Shown here piece after piece: positions 1 through 6,832 of a DNA stretch of 18,197 nucleotides (within the stretch, counting starts at the first letter, position 1; the number at the start of each line of letters is the position of its first letter). The translations under genes were made by a program, and so were the position numbers. The stretch spans positions 1-18,197 of the forward strand of contig JBCCFC010000094.1 of assembly GCA_039029935.1 (NCBI GenBank), in the 5' to 3' direction. The notes below the pieces were generated by a model. The model had not been told where the DNA came from. It did not search any database and saw only the letters and a list, made by a program, of their open reading frames with translations. The DNA comes from G039029935 sp039029935 (GTDB taxonomy: Bacteria > Chloroflexota > Anaerolineae > Caldilineales > Caldilineaceae).

Positions 1-11
1 AGATAATCAAT

Positions 12-205
12 CTGTGGCGCAGGTAGGCAACCTGCGCTACTGAACCCGTATTGCAGATTGATTATCTGTGGCGCAGGTAGGCAACTTGCGCTACTGAACC
101 CGTATCACAGATTGATTATCAGTAGCGCAGGTAGGCAACCTGCGCTACTGAACCCGTATCACAGATTGATTATCTGTGGCGCAGGTAGCCAACCTGCGAT
201 ACTAT
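12..205. repeat. 54-bp tandem repeat array with a hairpin in each unit
   Basis: Three full 54-bp units (12-65, 66-119, 120-173) are followed by a degenerate partial unit up to about 205. Each unit holds an inverted repeat. In the third unit the arms GTAGCGCAGGT (122-132) and ACCTGCGCTAC (138-148) pair over 11 bp around a 5-nt loop; other units have GTGGCGCAGGT, which keeps pairing through one G-T wobble. A constant linker ending in CAGATTGATTAT joins the hairpins. The array stops within 2 bp of the methyltransferase stop codon, so it could act as a 3' end structure for that transcript. The units are near-identical and there are no variable spacers, so this is not CRISPR. Open frames across it merely reflect the repeat. 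Confidence 0.9.
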
Positions 206-206
206 C

Positions 207-989
207 TCAGCGTTTACGACAGACAACAATAATACTGGGGCTGTTTGCATGCAATGGCTCTCTGTCCCAATTGCCATATTGTCGCTCAAGGGTAAACCCA
301 TTGTGGTTGAGCAAGGCGGCAAGCTCCTGCGGAAAGGTATAGCGCAGGGCCGTGCGTGTGACCTTGGTCTGTTCTTCGCCATCCTCATACCAGCGTTTGT
401 AGGCTGTCACATGGATAATCTGTGTCACGTGGTCATAGACATGGGTTCGCGAGATACGCACCTCGCGTCCCTGTGTATCCGTAAACGACGGCCATGTTCG
501 TTCCTCTGTGTTGTCATCAAACTTGAGAAATAGCCCTGCTGGTGGTGGCGCACTGGTGACAAGCGGGTTGCGTGTTTCAAAGGCGAAAAGGCCATCGTCG
601 TGGAGATGGGCATGAACGCGTTGTAACAGTGTGTCTTGGTCAGCATTGGTCAGAAATGCTTGGAAGGCGTTGCCCGTCAAGAAAATCAGCTTGAATTGTT
701 CGCCAAGATCAAAAGCCCGTGCATCACCCACAACCCAGCGCGTTGATAATCCTACCGATTTGCGTTGTGCCTGTTCAATCATGCCCGGTACAACGTCCAA
801 GCCCGTCACCGAAAAGCCCATGCGCGCAATCGGGATGCTGACCCTACCTGTGCCACAGGCAATTTCCAACACTGGGCTACCCACCTCTTTTGCCAAGGCT
901 GCATAGAAATCAACGCCAGTATCGCTGGTATCCTCCATGTCGTAGTTGGCCGGGTCGGAAAATTCTTCCAAGTTGTCATGATCAATCAA
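207..989 (-). CDS. Class I SAM-dependent methyltransferase
   Basis: This 260-residue cytosolic protein is a probable S-adenosylmethionine-dependent methyltransferase; the substrate is unknown. Motif I is clear at about residues 38-50 (VLEIACGTGR), followed by the acidic residue that ends strand 2 (GLD, D65) and the motif II region VVGDARAFDL near residue 90. This is the usual Rossmann-like core of Methyltransf_25/11-type enzymes, and the length is normal. The start is TTG (987-989) with AGGAG six bases upstream. The HpaB-family gene's TGA overlaps it in the tetranucleotide TTGA, which indicates translational coupling. The gene is last in the minus-strand operon and ends against the 54-bp repeat array. 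Modification of the product of the neighbouring monooxygenase is an attractive but unproven role. Confidence 0.85.
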   Translation of the reverse strand: MIDHDNLEEFSDPANYDMEDTSDTGVDFYAALAKEVGSPVLEIACGTGRVSIPIARMGFSVTGLDVVPGMIEQAQRKSVGLSTRWVVGDARAFDLGEQFKLIFLTGNAFQAFLTNADQDTLLQRVHAHLHDDGLFAFETRNPLVTSAPPPAGLFLKFDDNTEERTWPSFTDTQGREVRISRTHVYDHVTQIIHVTAYKRWYEDGEEQTKVTRTALRYTFPQELAALLNHNGFTLERQYGNWDREPLHANSPSIIVVCRKR

Positions 990-2530
990 AAGGCACTCCT
1001 TGTTTCAGTCTCAAAAAAATTCACATCCCCCGGACTCACCAAATCCGGCACAGTCCACCCATCCAGATCATACTCAGCCATACACTGGTCCGCAAACGCC
1101 TTCATCTCATCCGCCGACTTGTTGCCCTTTGCCACCAACAACGCCTCCTGCCGCACAGTCTCGTGGTTGCCCGCATAGTTCAGCTCATACAACTCATGCC
1201 GACTGCCAAACTCCGTACCGATGGCATCCCACAATAGCTTCATCAACTTGATGCGCTCGACAGCCTCAATACCACCGGAACCACGCACATATTTGTCCAG
1301 ATAGGGGCGCAGATCGTCATTTTGCCAGTCGAGATTGCTGGATGGTTGATAGATCAGGCCACTGGCAATCAAATTCTGGATGATCTCTTTGATGCGCGGA
1401 TAGGCCGTTGTCATCACCATGCGATAGGAGAGGGCAGCCTCCATGTTGGGCAAGACCGTACCGCCATGCCAAGGCTCAACCCGTGTACACATGGCATCGC
1501 TCAACGACCAGAAGAGATTGCGCCAGTTGAGGACCTCGCCTACGTTGACTTGGACACCCCGAAAATCCTTAACGCCCGTCGTTTCCACAGCCTTGAGCAG
1601 CAGCCCGCTGATAAAATCGAGCTTGACTGCCAGCCGTGTACAGCCATGCAAACAGAGTCGTTGGAAAAAGCCGGAATGACGACCAAAGACATTGAACCGC
1701 TTGACATCGCCATAAATCAGCACATTTTCCCAAGGAACCAGCACATTGTCTAGCACAAAGATAGCGTCGTTCTCATCCAGCCGACTTGACAGCGGGTAGT
1801 CAAAGGGGCTACCCATCACCGCCGACATCATCTCATACGATGGCCGACAGATGAGCTTGACCCCCGGCGTGTTCATGGGCAGTGCAAAGACAACGGCAAA
1901 CTCCTTGGCTTGGATGGGCAGACCATGATAGGCGACAAAGTTGTAATGCGTGAGGGCCGAGTTGGTGGCGACAACCTTAGCCCCGTTGACAATGATACCT
2001 GCGTCGGTCTCTTTGGTGACATGGACAAAGACATCACGCACCTCTTCGACGGGCTTGTCACGGTCTACAGGCGGGTTGACCAGTGCATGGTTCATGTAGA
2101 GGACCTTTTCCTGTGCCTCTTTAAAAATGCGCTGCGCATTGGCCTGATAAGGATCGTAAAAATCCGCGTTGACCTGCAAGTTGGCGAGAAACGCAGCCTT
2201 GTAATCGGGTGTACGTCCCAGCCAGCCATAGGTTAGCCGTTGCCATTGGGCGATGGCATCACATGCCGCCATCAACTCGGCAGCATCTTGTGGCGGGCTA
2301 AAGTAGCGATGGGTGTAGCCGCCGGAACCAGTGTCAGTCTCACATGTCAGAATCTCTTTGGTTGCCGGGTCGTGTAGCGCATCATAGAGCCGTGCCGTCA
2401 TACGAGCGGTGTTACGAAATGCTGGATGCGTGGTGACATCCTTGACGCGTTCGCCATATATCCAGATTTCGCGGTCGTCGCGCAGGCTTTCCAGATATTC
2501 GCTACCTGTGTATGGTCGAGTTGGGTTCAA
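986..2530 (-). CDS. 4-hydroxyphenylacetate 3-hydroxylase (HpaB) family flavin monooxygenase
   Basis: This 514-residue protein has the typical length of the HpaB oxygenase family. Family members hydroxylate phenolic substrates with FADH2 supplied by a separate reductase; vinylacetyl-CoA isomerase/4-hydroxybutyryl-CoA dehydratase is a related branch. Visible family features are the N-terminal RPYTGSEYLESLRD, the HPAFRNTARM segment near residue 35, and the central SSRLDENDAIFVLDNVLVPW block near residue 255, which in the family lies by the flavin and substrate site. The start is TTG (2528-2530) with AAAGGAG about nine bases upstream, 14 nt after the metallophosphoesterase stop. No HpaC-type flavin reductase is in the window, so the reductant must come from elsewhere. 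The adjacent nitroreductase is only a speculative partner. Substrate unknown. Confidence 0.88.
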   Translation of the reverse strand: MNPTRPYTGSEYLESLRDDREIWIYGERVKDVTTHPAFRNTARMTARLYDALHDPATKEILTCETDTGSGGYTHRYFSPPQDAAELMAACDAIAQWQRLTYGWLGRTPDYKAAFLANLQVNADFYDPYQANAQRIFKEAQEKVLYMNHALVNPPVDRDKPVEEVRDVFVHVTKETDAGIIVNGAKVVATNSALTHYNFVAYHGLPIQAKEFAVVFALPMNTPGVKLICRPSYEMMSAVMGSPFDYPLSSRLDENDAIFVLDNVLVPWENVLIYGDVKRFNVFGRHSGFFQRLCLHGCTRLAVKLDFISGLLLKAVETTGVKDFRGVQVNVGEVLNWRNLFWSLSDAMCTRVEPWHGGTVLPNMEAALSYRMVMTTAYPRIKEIIQNLIASGLIYQPSSNLDWQNDDLRPYLDKYVRGSGGIEAVERIKLMKLLWDAIGTEFGSRHELYELNYAGNHETVRQEALLVAKGNKSADEMKAFADQCMAEYDLDGWTVPDLVSPGDVNFFETETRSAF

Positions 2531-2544
2531 TACAGCTTGCTCCT

Positions 2545-3531
2545 TTATGATTCTGGGTCTGGTGATAAGGGCGGATGTTCACGAGCCACCGAGTAATCTC
2601 TTTCGGCAACGGGTGGATGCCCCAGTGGGCCATAAGTCCCAAACTCTTCACACTGATCAGTCCCCTCAATAAACTGCACGTTGATACCATCCACAGTGAC
2701 CTCACAACGATGAAAGCCAAAGCGTACATCAGCATCGAGCCATCGTTCGGCAAGTTGGGCCGTATTGCCCCCCGGATTTGTGCGATAGAGCCGAATACCA
2801 TCGACGATTTGCATGGGTCTGCCCGTGTGAACATGTCCACAAAAGAGAATCTCCACATTGGATGCAACAAGCAAATCCCAGAGCCGTTGGCGATGCGGTT
2901 GGCTGATGGAGAAATACCAGTTGGACCACTCCTCACCAATGGTCAAATCCCAATCTGGCTCATCAAGCTGCTCCATAAAAGGCCAATAGTGCATCACAGC
3001 CACATGATGCTCGGCTTTGGGCAAATCGGGAAGCCGTTCCATCATCGCCCAAAATCGCTCTTCGTGGGGCAACCCAGAGCCAGCCACTGCCGCAAAGAAT
3101 CCTGTAAAGCGAACCTGCTTGTGCATAAACGACCACTGCAAGGGGCCAAAATAGTTGGCAAAGAGGTCCAGCCGTGCAGCGGTCAAGTTGGTATCGGGGT
3201 CGTGCCAGCCTAGCCCTTTTGGATCCCATTCGGGCTTAACACCCCTGATATACGTATGTTTATTGCCCACATCCATGTTGCCAGGAATTACGTAGCAGGG
3301 AAAGGGTAATGTATCGAGGTCCGCCCGCGCCTGTTGCAGTTCAAATTCGTGGGTCTGTCCATCACGTGTCAAGTCCCCGCCGTGTAAGAGCAAGTCGGCA
3401 CCAGATTCAACCATCTGTTCCTTAATCGCTGCCCAACGTTGATTGACAGCGGGGCGAAAACGGTAAGATCGCGGCGTCCCCATATGGCTGTCATTGACAT
3501 GTAGAAATGTCCATCCTCTCTCTTTTGTCAT
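2545..3531 (-). CDS. Calcineurin-like metallophosphoesterase
   Basis: This 328-residue protein belongs to the dinuclear-metal phosphoesterase superfamily. The ordered motifs are NDSH (D14, H16), GGDLT (D53), PGNMD (N85), MHYWP (a histidine ligand near residue 182) and CGHVHTG, the terminal metal-binding GHxH. The third block normally reads GNH(D/E). Here the histidine, which usually assists catalysis, is methionine (M86), so activity may be altered or directed to an unusual substrate. The ATG at 3529-3531 is preceded by GGTGA with suitable spacing. The gene lies 34 nt after the nitroreductase and 14 nt before the HpaB-family gene in the same orientation, consistent with one operon. Likely cytosolic: no signal peptide is evident. 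Confidence 0.85.
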   Translation of the reverse strand: MTKERGWTFLHVNDSHMGTPRSYRFRPAVNQRWAAIKEQMVESGADLLLHGGDLTRDGQTHEFELQQARADLDTLPFPCYVIPGNMDVGNKHTYIRGVKPEWDPKGLGWHDPDTNLTAARLDLFANYFGPLQWSFMHKQVRFTGFFAAVAGSGLPHEERFWAMMERLPDLPKAEHHVAVMHYWPFMEQLDEPDWDLTIGEEWSNWYFSISQPHRQRLWDLLVASNVEILFCGHVHTGRPMQIVDGIRLYRTNPGGNTAQLAERWLDADVRFGFHRCEVTVDGINVQFIEGTDQCEEFGTYGPLGHPPVAERDYSVAREHPPLSPDPES

Positions 3532-3565
3532 TCTATATCACCGTCTTCCATTCTATCCATCAAAT

Positions 3566-4309
3566 CTAATCAACATTATCCGCATCCCGAAACATCACCC
3601 GATGCCGCTTTGTCTTCACCCACTCATCAAGCTCTTCCTCGGACCAGTAGTTGTCCATGTTAAACTGGTCCATGTTCATGATTTCGGGCAACGCTTTCTT
3701 CCAACGCTTGTATGATGGTTTGAGTGGTGGCCCAAAGCACATGATGTCGATAATCGACAGGTCATCCGGCACACCCAGCAAAGGCTTATATTCCTTCTGA
3801 ATCTCCTCCTGCCCAATCGCTGTCACCCACCACACAGCATAGCCCAAGGCTGCCGCCGCCAAGTGTGCGGACATCAGCGATGCAGCCACGCTTTGCAGTA
3901 GAATGCGCTCGGCGTTTTCTTTATAGCGTTGGTCCAATTCGGACCCATCATTGAGGATCGGAAAAGCACGGATAAAGCGAAAATCTGCCACCGCAATGAT
4001 CAACCCCGGCGCGGTCTTCATGCCCTTGTAATTGGGCGTCGGAAACTTCATCCCCATTTTGGCGCGGCGATTCTGCTCTTTGAGAAAGGTGTCGCCCAAC
4101 TTTTCCTTCATGGCTGGATTGGTGACAACGATATAGTGCCAGGGTTGTGCGTTGGCCCCCGACGGCCCATGCCGCGCCGCCTCCAGAATCATCTCATAAT
4201 GCTCGGTTGGCACAACATAGTCTGGATCAAAGGCACGGTTGGTCAGCCGATTTCGCACAACGTCCATCAGGCTTTCATAGCGATCTACTTGGTTAAATTG
4301 GTTTTCCAT
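3566..4309 (-). CDS. Nitroreductase family FMN oxidoreductase
   Basis: This 247-residue protein of the NfsA/NfnB-type nitroreductase superfamily would carry FMN and use NAD(P)H. Evidence is the N-terminal RNRLTNRAF element (arginines that usually contact FMN phosphate, around residues 19-27), then ILEAARHGPSGANAQPWHY around 42-59, the diagnostic segment, and a C-terminal MCFGPPLKPS stretch. An in-frame ATG 24 bases further upstream (4331-4333) exists. The ATG at 4307-4309 is preferred because AAGGGAG lies four bases before it, and because the inferred promoter would place transcription start near 4334. It is probably the first gene of the minus-strand operon running to the methyltransferase. 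Substrate unknown; roles range from nitro or quinone reduction to dehalogenation. Confidence 0.87.
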   Translation of the reverse strand: MENQFNQVDRYESLMDVVRNRLTNRAFDPDYVVPTEHYEMILEAARHGPSGANAQPWHYIVVTNPAMKEKLGDTFLKEQNRRAKMGMKFPTPNYKGMKTAPGLIIAVADFRFIRAFPILNDGSELDQRYKENAERILLQSVAASLMSAHLAAAALGYAVWWVTAIGQEEIQKEYKPLLGVPDDLSIIDIMCFGPPLKPSYKRWKKALPEIMNMDQFNMDNYWSEEELDEWVKTKRHRVMFRDADNVD

Positions 4310-4340
4310 TTGTCTCCCTTGTTTTTTGATCATGTCGGAA

Positions 4341-4369
4341 AGTATAAAATTAGCCAGTCAGCCAGTCAG
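4341..4369 (-). promoter_or_regulatory. Putative sigma70-type promoter of the nitroreductase operon
   Basis: On the minus strand a TATACT -10 box (4341-4346) is 17 bp from CTGACT (4364-4369), which matches four of the six bases of TTGACA. Predicted transcription start is about 4334, giving a leader of roughly 25 nt that holds the AAGGGAG ribosome binding site. The -35 box is formed by the 8-bp repeat array, which offers a copy of CTGAC every 8 bp. Inferred from consensus matching only. Confidence 0.45.
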
Positions 4370-4457
4370 CTAGTCAGCCAGTCAGCTAGTCAGCTAGTCA
4401 GCTAGTCAGCTAGTCAGCTAGTCAGGCTGAAGTGCTGAAGTGCTGAGTTGCTGACTA
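4352..4457. repeat. 8-bp tandem repeats AGC(C/T)AGTC, then GCTGAAGT-type units
   Basis: Nine units of AGCYAGTC run from 4352 to 4423, a mixture of AGCCAGTC and AGCTAGTC. After a short junction come four diverged 8-bp units (GCTGAAGT twice, GCTGAGTT, GCTGACTA) from 4426 to 4457. The last unit is the reverse complement of the first set, so AGCTAGTCAGC can fold onto GCTGACTAGCT (4450-4460), which is followed by a T run on the plus strand. The array occupies the gap between the FGE-like gene and the nitroreductase promoter. Its copy number could easily vary by slippage. Confidence 0.92.
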
Positions 4458-4466
4458 GCTTTTTTT

Positions 4467-5279
4467 TCAATCTCGCCGGACCACGCGGAATCCCAGATGA
4501 TCATTCCATTCATCCATTGCCCGACCCAATCGCCTTCCTGTATAGAGTAAATGTGGCGCGTTCAGATAGCAGCCACCACGCGCAACCCGTTTCCTCGTTG
4601 TTGTTGGCTCTGCGGGACCTGCGGGACCAGTTGGGTTGATGGCATTCATGGGTGGGGCGTCATGCGGTTCGTGCCAATCCCAGCACAACTCGTACACGTT
4701 ACCTGCCATGTCATACAACCCCAACTCATTGGGCTGTTTTTGACCCACACGATGGGTTTGCTTCTTTGAATTAAAGCGATGCCACGCTACCTCATTGACA
4801 TCATTGCTCCCCGGAAACACAAACTGCTCGCTGACCTGCCCACCCCGTGCCGCATACTCCCACTCCGCCTCGGTTGGCAGTCGATAGCCGTTGGCATGGA
4901 AGTTGCAGTGTAGCTGGTCTCCGTGATGCTGATAGCAAGGTGTTCGTCCCTCATGATAACTGCGTTGGTTGCAGTAGGCAATTGCGCTATGCCATGTAAC
5001 GCACTCAACAGGGCGGCTTGGGTCACAGAAATGAGATGGGTTATCGGGCGTCATCTGCGACCATTCCCTTTGTGTGATGGGATATTGGCTGATCCAAAAC
5101 GAATCCACTGAGACGGTTGGCAGAGTTGGCGTACGATTGTAACGGGGGGTGTCTGCTCGCTCGCGCAGCAACGCCCGAAACGTGGGTTGGTGTATCACAC
5201 GGAGACGTAGAATGTCGTTATCCGAAAGCGGGTTGCCCATGATAAAGGAACCGCCTGTAACTAAAATTAGGGTATTCAT
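4467..5279 (-). CDS. FGE/SUMF1-domain protein lacking the catalytic cysteines
   Basis: This 270-residue single-domain protein has the formylglycine-generating-enzyme-like (C-type lectin) fold. Visible signatures are GGSFIMG at residues 9-15, FWISQYPIT (61-69), PVECVTWHSA (90-99), YRLPTEAEWEYAARGG (132-147), NELGLYDMAGNVYELCWDW (184-202) and C-terminal GFRVVR. Genuine FGEs carry two copper-binding cysteines after the RGGS motif. Here the region reads RGGCYLNAPHLLYTGRR (234-250); the cysteine replaces the serine of RGGS and neither active-site position is Cys. It is therefore probably not a sulfatase-activating enzyme, but a family member with another role. The ATG at 5277-5279 has no clear Shine-Dalgarno sequence. 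It lies 41 nt after the unknown gene 5321-5734. Confidence 0.85.
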   Translation of the reverse strand: MNTLILVTGGSFIMGNPLSDNDILRLRVIHQPTFRALLRERADTPRYNRTPTLPTVSVDSFWISQYPITQREWSQMTPDNPSHFCDPSRPVECVTWHSAIAYCNQRSYHEGRTPCYQHHGDQLHCNFHANGYRLPTEAEWEYAARGGQVSEQFVFPGSNDVNEVAWHRFNSKKQTHRVGQKQPNELGLYDMAGNVYELCWDWHEPHDAPPMNAINPTGPAGPAEPTTTRKRVARGGCYLNAPHLLYTGRRLGRAMDEWNDHLGFRVVRRD

Positions 5280-5320
5280 GTTATGTTGTATATAAATATT
5301 CTGTTAGATATCATGACGCC

Positions 5321-5734
5321 CTATTGAACCAATGCCCGTAAATCGTATCGCTCTGGTTCAAGCTGCATCGTTTGGGTCGCAGCCAATGCGAGGTCAGCGA
5401 TTTCCTGACTTACGTTGAATTCCACTTCATAGAGATTTTGCACAATCAGGTATAACGCTACCTCAAACTCATGATGCGCACAGGCATTACGCGCATCCGT
5501 GACCCAGCCCGACACAAGCGCATAAAGTGTTGTGTCAAACCCTTCTGGAATAACATCCATCTGCGTTTGTTCGTTGATGTGCTCAACTTGGTCAAGTAGT
5601 GTGCCGATGCTTGTCGATAATGCCTTGTAACGCAACGTTACATCCACTCGTAACCATTCAGACCCCTGAGCCTGTCGAAGGGGGGGCGGTTTTGACAGGC
5701 TCAACCGACAGGGGGGCTGAACAATTACATCCAC
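5321..5734 (-). CDS. Unknown small helical protein with an inserted palindromic element at its N-terminus
   Basis: The 137-residue reading frame starts at GTG (5732-5734), directly after the TGA of the upstream membrane-protein gene, with AGGAG nine bases ahead inside that gene. Residues 3-31 are encoded by a 79-bp inserted element plus its 8-bp target duplication. The likely ancestral protein began VDVTLRYKAL and was 108 residues long, since the VDV start is duplicated at residue 30. The rest is mostly amphipathic helix (ALSTSIGTLLDQVEHINEQT, ALYLIVQNLYEVEFNVSQEI) with no domain I recognise, no signal peptide and no membrane segment. Coupling to the membrane protein suggests a shared function. 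Whether the extended protein is made and folds is unknown. Confidence 0.65.
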   Translation of the reverse strand: MDVIVQPPCRLSLSKPPPLRQAQGSEWLRVDVTLRYKALSTSIGTLLDQVEHINEQTQMDVIPEGFDTTLYALVSGWVTDARNACAHHEFEVALYLIVQNLYEVEFNVSQEIADLALAATQTMQLEPERYDLRALVQ

Positions 5735-5736
5735 TC
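5642..5736. mobile_element. 79-bp palindromic MITE-like element, copy A, with 8-bp target duplication
   Basis: The element spans 5650-5728 and begins GTAACCATTC and ends CAATTAC, so its tips are GTAA...TTAC. It is bounded by ATCCACTC at 5642-5649 and again at 5729-5736. Inside, GAGCCTGTC (5668-5676) pairs with GACAGGCTC (5694-5702) around a G-rich loop. A second right arm, CGACAGG, can pair with the same left arm. It is 79 bp, identical in length to copy B, differing by two substitutions and two offsetting G-run length changes. It lies at the 5' end of the gene at 5321-5734 and reads through on the minus strand. No transposase is present in the window. Confidence 0.88.
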
Positions 5737-6577
5737 AAACAGTCTCCTGTGGATTGTTCGCCCGTAAGACGGCCACAAAGAATGCGCCGACACCGATCAC
5801 CATGATTGCTAGAACGAGTGCTAGTGGCAGATAGGTAATCGCTTGAAGTTCTGCTGCAGCAGCACTGACCAACTCGGCGGTCGGTTCGCATCCCGGCAAT
5901 TTAGGGCCTTCGGGCCAAGGACCTATGGGCCAGCCATTGCTCCCGCCAAAGGGCATCGGCTCCCATTGCCACCCGCTCGGCCAAGGCTCCCCTTGTCCCG
6001 GTGTCGTCACACACATACGACGCAATGCGCGCACATTGTCCAAGAACGGTGTGCGGATGATGCCCATGATAATAAAATAGACCGCGACAACGCCCACACC
6101 GATGGACCAATTCCGCAAGATATTGCGGTGTGGTGTCACAGGCAGACGCAGAAGCACACAGATCAGGAAGACCAGTGACACGATAAGCCCTAGCATGGAT
6201 TCTTCAATCGCACCGTCATAGCCCATGAGGACTGGTGGCAGAAAGACGGCGACAAAGAGAAACATATACAGCCCGTTGAGAATCGCCATACCCGACACAA
6301 TAGTCTGCACTTTGGGGTTGCGCCACCAGGCAAGTGGGGCTATCGTCACAAAGAGAATGTTGAAGTGGTCGATAAAGGCCATGCTGGGGATACCGAGTGC
6401 TGCACCAAGACTTAGCTGTAGGTCAAAGGCGTCGTTGCGTGCTGCGCCGACATCAAACCCAAGGCCAAAGGTGTAGATGGTGAACATGTAGCCTGGATAG
6501 CCAAAGGCGAGGGCAAGCCATAACAGCGTGAGTAGAACGTTAGACGTGAGTACGCGGATACGTGTAATGAGCGTCAT
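5735..6577 (-). CDS. Polytopic membrane protein of unknown function
   Basis: This 280-residue protein has about six hydrophobic segments, at residues 13-35, 66-85, 94-117, 128-146, 156-177 and 249-273. Between the fifth and sixth is a long loop, about 180-245, extraordinarily rich in Trp, Pro and Gly (EPWPSGWQWEPMPFGG) and bounded by cysteines C189 and C230, which could form a disulfide if extracytoplasmic. I do not recognise the family. The ATG at 6575-6577 is preceded by AAGGGGG six bases upstream. Its stop TGA is immediately followed by the GTG start of the next gene, so the two are translationally coupled. Likely promoter DNA is in 6578-6832, shared with the divergent oxygenase gene. No assigned function. 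Confidence 0.75.
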   Translation of the reverse strand: MTLITRIRVLTSNVLLTLLWLALAFGYPGYMFTIYTFGLGFDVGAARNDAFDLQLSLGAALGIPSMAFIDHFNILFVTIAPLAWWRNPKVQTIVSGMAILNGLYMFLFVAVFLPPVLMGYDGAIEESMLGLIVSLVFLICVLLRLPVTPHRNILRNWSIGVGVVAVYFIIMGIIRTPFLDNVRALRRMCVTTPGQGEPWPSGWQWEPMPFGGSNGWPIGPWPEGPKLPGCEPTAELVSAAAAELQAITYLPLALVLAIMVIGVGAFFVAVLRANNPQETV

Positions 6578-6832
6578 GCATTGCCCCCTTCATGATTTCG
6601 ATTGGTTTGTAGAATTTGATGGTTTGTCATAAGATGTATCAATCATTTCTCCTTTTTTCAACCCAACCCAGAATCTCCATTGATGAACCAAGCATACATC
6701 AGTTGATAAGACAATGCAAACAGATGACTTTTGAATTGAACAGGGATGTATAAGTCAGGTAAACAGGTGTCCAACCTGTTGTTAACCACAATAATGTTTG
6801 ATGAAAGAAGAATCACAAGAGGAGAACTATTG
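6578..6832. promoter_or_regulatory. Divergent intergenic region with a small dyad
   Basis: This 255-bp region separates the minus-strand membrane-protein gene from the plus-strand PhyH-family gene, so it must hold promoters for both. I see no convincing -35/-10 pair. A dyad, AACAGGT (6762-6768) with ACCTGTT (6774-6780) around GTCCA, lies about 50 bp before the oxygenase start and could be an operator or leader hairpin. AGAGGAG just before 6833 is the oxygenase ribosome binding site. Confidence 0.4.

Noticed and set aside
12..205. CRISPR array
   Set aside because: Units are contiguous 54-bp copies with no unique spacers and no cas gene nearby.
58..342. Plus-strand coding frame over the hairpin array
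   Set aside because: Its repeated peptides come from the 54-bp repeat, and the rest runs antisense to the methyltransferase.
4467..5279. Annotating this as an active sulfatase-activating enzyme
   Set aside because: Both active-site cysteines are absent and no sulfatase gene is in the window.
5642..5736. Explaining the palindrome as part of the native coding sequence
   Set aside because: A 12-base match (TTACATCCACTC) flanks it, a near-identical copy is in an unrelated gene with another duplication, and removal restores a sensible start.
6746..6832. Upstream ATG start for the PhyH-family gene
   Set aside because: The AGAGGAG site and the family N-terminus both support ATG 6833.
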